From contig MLAK01000945.1 of the NCBI GenBank assembly GCA_001839685.1, forward strand, positions 14,474 through 44,335: a stretch of 29,862 bases of DNA. Reading direction: 5' to 3'. Source of the stretch: Tritrichomonas foetus (taxonomy: Eukaryota > Parabasalia > Tritrichomonadida > Tritrichomonadidae). The notes under the pieces are model-generated. The model did not search any database, had not been told where the DNA came from, and saw only the letters and a list, made by a program, of their open reading frames with translations. Each line of letters starts with the position of its first letter. Position 1 is the stretch's first letter. Positions 26,974 through 29,862 of this stretch are shown here, one piece after another. A program made the position numbers and the translations under genes.

Positions 26974-27288
26974 ATGGCTGAAATCTCCGAAAGTATCGTG
27001 ACAATTGCTCATGAGCCACTAACTCCAATCGAAGAACATACAGAAAAACTAATGTACGCTTTATTTTTTTAACTCCAGTGAAACTCAAGATCAATGTTTA
27101 AATGAATTGAGTCAGATCCACCCGACAGGATTTGATGAGCTTCGTCAAACAGTATGATTTGTTTCTAACTCCAGATAAATAAAATTCCCAAAGCGCTTCA
27201 AAAAATTCGACTGATTAAAAGTGATATGGCGGAATGTAACGCAATTGTTGAAAGAATTCAAAAACATTTAGCTAAGAGTGCTAAATAA
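26974..27288 (+). CDS. KxDL-like small protein, three exons with two tiny introns
   Basis: Spliced exons 26974-27053, 27079-27151 and 27175-27288 give an 88-residue protein. Without splicing, each intron breaks the frame. Removal of a 25-nt intron (phase 2) and a 23-nt intron (phase 0) gives a continuous, charged, wholly helical protein starting MAEISESIVTIAHEP and ending QKHLAKSAK. From about residue 19 the pattern fits the KxDL family (BORC/BLOC-1-related subunit): a helix with LIETQDQCLNELSQ, a second helix, then IRLIKSDMAECNAIVERIQ, where KSDM replaces KxDL. BORC/BLOC-1 complexes position lysosome-related organelles by coupling them to Arl8 and kinesin. The splice structure is much firmer than the family call. 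The gene is divergent from the PH-domain gene, only 151 bases away. Confidence 0.8.
27054..27078 (+). other. 25-nt spliceosomal intron (predicted)
   Basis: Begins GTACGC and ends TTTTAACTCCAG. The 5' end fits the trichomonad GTAYG start, and the TAAC just before the AG fits the fused branch-point/3' splice site of trichomonad introns. Its excision restores the frame (AT joined to TGAAAC gives ATT GAA). No cDNA evidence is available here. Confidence 0.8.
27152..27174 (+). other. 23-nt spliceosomal intron (predicted)
   Basis: Begins GTATGA and ends TTCTAACTCCAG. It shares the terminal nonamer TAACTCCAG with the first intron. It lies between codons (ACA and ATA), contains an in-frame TGA if retained, and its removal leaves an open frame to the stop at 27286-27288. 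Confidence 0.8.
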
Positions 27289-27836
27289 GTAAATTGTCTG
27301 ATCTTATTAAATTTCTTCCTTTTGTTTTTCCCCTCGGCCACTCTTTTTATTTTTTTATTTTTTTATTTTTTTGACAAAAAATGAAGACAAATAAAATTGT
27401 TTTTCTCTTGAGATTTCGACTGCAAATTTGCTGCCAAGTTATGTTTTTCTTTCTCATATCATGTAAAATGAATGGTGCACCAGATTGACCATTGTTTCTC
27501 TTTTTGTTGATGTCGAAATGTTTGTCTTTGATTTGATTTTAAAAATCAAGTTTCCAACAATATATTTTTACTTCATTTCGGGAGCACTTTTATATATATT
27601 AAATGTGGTTTTTCCCATAAAAGAATTACTCATTGATTAATCCATTAAAATGGGTGTCAACTAACTAATTCTAATATGGAAACTCACATTAAGGCGTTAT
27701 TTAATTGATTGATGAGTTAATAACAAATTGTGAAAAATATCTTATTCCAATTAGAACTTGTCGCATCATGGAAATGGCTGATTTTATACATAATAGAGTG
27801 TTAAAATATATACAAGAGTATGGATTCAAACAAGTT
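27289..27836. other. Convergent intergenic region
   Basis: AT-rich 3' flanks of the KxDL-like gene (+) and CEP76 (-). It includes the T7A repeat at 27344-27372. Nothing else is supported. Confidence 0.5.
27344..27372 (+). repeat. Short period-8 T-rich repeat
   Basis: Runs of seven T separated by single A recur about three times, shortly downstream of the KxDL-like gene. It may be a transcription-termination or slippage-prone tract; no function is shown. Confidence 0.6.
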
Positions 27837-29540
27837 TTATTTTTTGGAATTGTGAAGTGGAGTGACTGAGTCAATTGCAATCAGCGCCCATGTTGAAACA
27901 ATTCCACTTGGATATTTATAGCATCTTACAATTAAAACAAAAGAAGCATCGTCGTCATGTGATCCCATGATTTCAAGACCACATTTCGTTCTTGTTAATG
28001 CTTTAAAAATCATTCCAGGATTGGCACTATTTGTGGAAGCTGGAGCAGCACGAATTGCATGATAAGGTTTAATCTTTTTCTGAATTGCTTCAGATGCAAA
28101 AGTGTGAACACCTAAAGTACTTCCTGTTAGTTTTTCATGCTCATATGAATCGATAATAGGTAACATTAAAGGTTGTAATTCTGTATTCCATTTTGTTTTC
28201 AATCCCACTGATTGTCTGTGAGCTTCAATAATTTGCTTTACTTTTGATTCCAATAATTCTTCATTAATATGTTCAACATCATATTTTATTGTTGCTGGAA
28301 TAGGATGTAGAAATTCTTCAGGTGCTTTCAAAGCTTTCCATTTTAGTGGATTGTCAATATCCCAGTCAATCTTTGCTTCAGATGGGCATAAATTTGCTAA
28401 AAGTATTTCTTCGTTATAAATATACATAATATTTTCAATTCCTTTTGGTACAGCTGTTCCAAACTTACCACTACGAATATCAAAGCAAAGTGTTGAAGAA
28501 GACAAAGATACAGCAAAGCATCTTGGCTTTCCAACAACCACAAAAGCACGAAGTCCATAACCGCGAAGCAAAGAAACAAGAATATTTAATTTTTCTCTTT
28601 CGCCAGCACAACGAGAAGCAATAGCTGCCCAATTGGGAATAAATGAAGCATTAATTGGTGCCTTTAAATCATTATGCAAATGTGCAAATCTTAAACAATG
28701 CCCAATACTAACTAAATCACGTGCATGCATTGGTGTAATAAATGAAAAAATTGAAGTTTTTCCTGTTCCGATTTCATTTGCATTAATTACTAATTTTTTA
28801 TCATCTATCAACTGTGTAAGTTCACGCCACCATGAGCGGAGATTAATAGCAAACTGACGTTCACTATCAACTGAGTCTATTCCTTCTTGTTTTAGTTGAA
28901 GTTCTAGAACTTCTTTAAACATTGGATAATTAATTTCTTTACTAATTCCTCTTAATTTCATCTCGTAATTAATTACGCCAACAATTTCATTCTGCATTCC
29001 AATGATATCAATTTGTCCTTCTAAATGACCTTCATTTAGCACTTTCCTCCATTCAAAGGATGCAAGACCGAGAAATTGAACTTCTGGTGAAGTTGTCGAT
29101 ACAACAATGCGTATCGGTCTATTGTATTTTGGCAAAACTTCGAGTTTGTCAGGAAGTGGCGCTGTTATGACTTTTCCTAGCGTTGGACAGAGACAAGCTG
29201 TGATTCCGTCAAATCTATGTCTTTTTCCAAAAACGTCGAGATCAAAACAAAGAGTAGCTTTTGTGTTGAATCCTTCAAATTCTGAAAAAGCGGCTCCTTT
29301 AAGTAGATCGATTCTCAATGATGGAACAAGCGGCGCATCGTCTTCTGTCTGTAAAGGATTCGGTTTTGGTTTGGTCGACATCGGGGTAAAAAGTGATGGC
29401 ATTTGCGGAGTTTCATCGATTTTTCCAGCTGTTAACTGTTTTGAGACAAATGCGCGTATATATTCTCGTGCGTCTTGTTTTTCGAAAAATTTTCTTATTC
29501 TAAGTTTTGATTCTCCATCAACATTTGCTTGAAGCTCCAT
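27837..29540 (-). CDS. CEP76: CEP76-like centriolar/ciliary protein (C2 + transglutaminase-like)
   Basis: A 567-residue protein with CEP76 architecture. Residues about 70-197 form the C2-like beta-sandwich (LRIDLLKGAAFSEFEG, RPIRIVVSTTSPEVQFLGLA, GVINYEMKLRG). RQFAINLRSWWRELTQLI (229-246) matches the conserved WWRE linker. Residues about 255-400 form the transglutaminase-like fold (LVSLLRGYGLRAFVVVG, IYNEEILLANLCPSEA). The C-terminal domain contains IEAHRQSVGLKTKWNTELQPL. The positions expected for a protease-like Cys and His appear replaced, so the fold is probably non-catalytic. In animals CEP76 limits centriole reduplication and the domain pair recurs in transition-zone proteins; here a basal-body role is inferred. 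The ATG at 29540 is the first in frame, and the stop overlaps TAAA. Confidence 0.88.
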   Translation of the reverse strand: MELQANVDGESKLRIRKFFEKQDAREYIRAFVSKQLTAGKIDETPQMPSLFTPMSTKPKPNPLQTEDDAPLVPSLRIDLLKGAAFSEFEGFNTKATLCFDLDVFGKRHRFDGITACLCPTLGKVITAPLPDKLEVLPKYNRPIRIVVSTTSPEVQFLGLASFEWRKVLNEGHLEGQIDIIGMQNEIVGVINYEMKLRGISKEINYPMFKEVLELQLKQEGIDSVDSERQFAINLRSWWRELTQLIDDKKLVINANEIGTGKTSIFSFITPMHARDLVSIGHCLRFAHLHNDLKAPINASFIPNWAAIASRCAGEREKLNILVSLLRGYGLRAFVVVGKPRCFAVSLSSSTLCFDIRSGKFGTAVPKGIENIMYIYNEEILLANLCPSEAKIDWDIDNPLKWKALKAPEEFLHPIPATIKYDVEHINEELLESKVKQIIEAHRQSVGLKTKWNTELQPLMLPIIDSYEHEKLTGSTLGVHTFASEAIQKKIKPYHAIRAAPASTNSANPGMIFKALTRTKCGLEIMGSHDDDASFVLIVRCYKYPSGIVSTWALIAIDSVTPLHNSKK

Positions 29541-29862
29541 TTGTTGTGTACGTTTATTAATTCATGTTTTCAATAATTTACAAAATGACAGTTTTCTGTG
29601 TTATAAATTCATACAACTTTTTGAATACTTCTCAATATAAAGTATGTCCCAAGATTCTGGAGCACTTAAAAAAGATACTGGAGCAGTCCCTTCAAAAATT
29701 CTGTAATCACAGAATTATTGAATTAAAAATAAAAATTAGAAAAAAATTGAATTAAAACCGGAGAAATTTTGACTGAAAAATATTGTCATTTGAAAAGACC
29801 AATTATCTAAAAAAGCTTTGAAAAAGCCATTTTTTTTGGAAAGAAAAACAAATACGTTAAAA
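29541..29862. other. Window end, upstream of CEP76
   Basis: AT-rich. It holds the CEP76 promoter and a short plus-strand frame at 29644-29706 (MSQDSGALKKDTGAVPSKIL) whose composition looks like the start of a real protein. It stops after 20 codons. A first exon followed by an intron running beyond the window is possible, but the GTAATC after it is a weak splice donor. Confidence 0.3.

Overview
The window looks like nuclear DNA of a parabasalid protist, most likely a Tritrichomonas/Trichomonas relative. The genome is AT-rich. Nearly all protein genes are single uninterrupted ORFs with very short leaders. Several genes have a TCA(C/T)T(T/A) initiator-like motif 8-27 nt upstream of ATG, the form known from Trichomonas vaginalis, and several stop codons are embedded in TAAA. 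Gene content agrees: a BTB-like/F5/8 type C fusion, a two-repeat Myb protein, CK1, a YqhD-type iron alcohol dehydrogenase, and flagellar and centriolar proteins. The species call is inference; no rRNA or tRNA gene is present to test it.

Layout. Bases 1-1010 are a truncated copy of a roughly 1.1 kb repeat with terminal inverted repeats. The complete copy lies inverted at 19935-21030. The two align without any indel (left coordinate = 20945 minus right coordinate). The 19 kb between them holds nine genes: an Asn-rich protein with a possible winged helix (+), an RCC1-like propeller (+), an INTS11-type metallo-beta-lactamase/beta-CASP nuclease (-), a BTB-like/F5-8C protein (+), casein kinase 1 (-), a coiled-coil protein with a pentapeptide-repeat tail (-), threonyl-tRNA synthetase (-), an iron alcohol dehydrogenase (-) and TAF6 (-). 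Beyond the repeat lie a Myb factor (+), a golgin-like coiled-coil protein (-), a CFAP119/C1a-32-like flagellar protein (+), a PH-domain protein (-), a three-exon small gene (+) and CEP76 (-).

The best discovery is the small gene at 26974-27288. It encodes an 88-residue KxDL-like (BORC/BLOC-1 type) protein, but only if two minute introns of 25 and 23 nt are removed. Both introns end in the same nonamer TAACTCCAG, so a plain ORF search misses the gene. Other points of interest are a cysteine-rich insertion beside the zinc site of ThrRS, a lysine-rich tail left out of frame downstream of CK1, and a frameshifted ORF carried by both copies of the mobile-element-like repeat.

The genes do not form one pathway. 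Themes are transcription and RNA processing (INTS11, TAF6, Myb), cytoskeleton and flagellum (CFAP119, CEP76, coiled-coil proteins), membrane traffic (KxDL, golgin-like, PH protein) and housekeeping (ThrRS, ADH, CK1). Intergenic stretches are AT-rich and mostly featureless. The longest, 16206-17990, holds only one doubtful short ORF.
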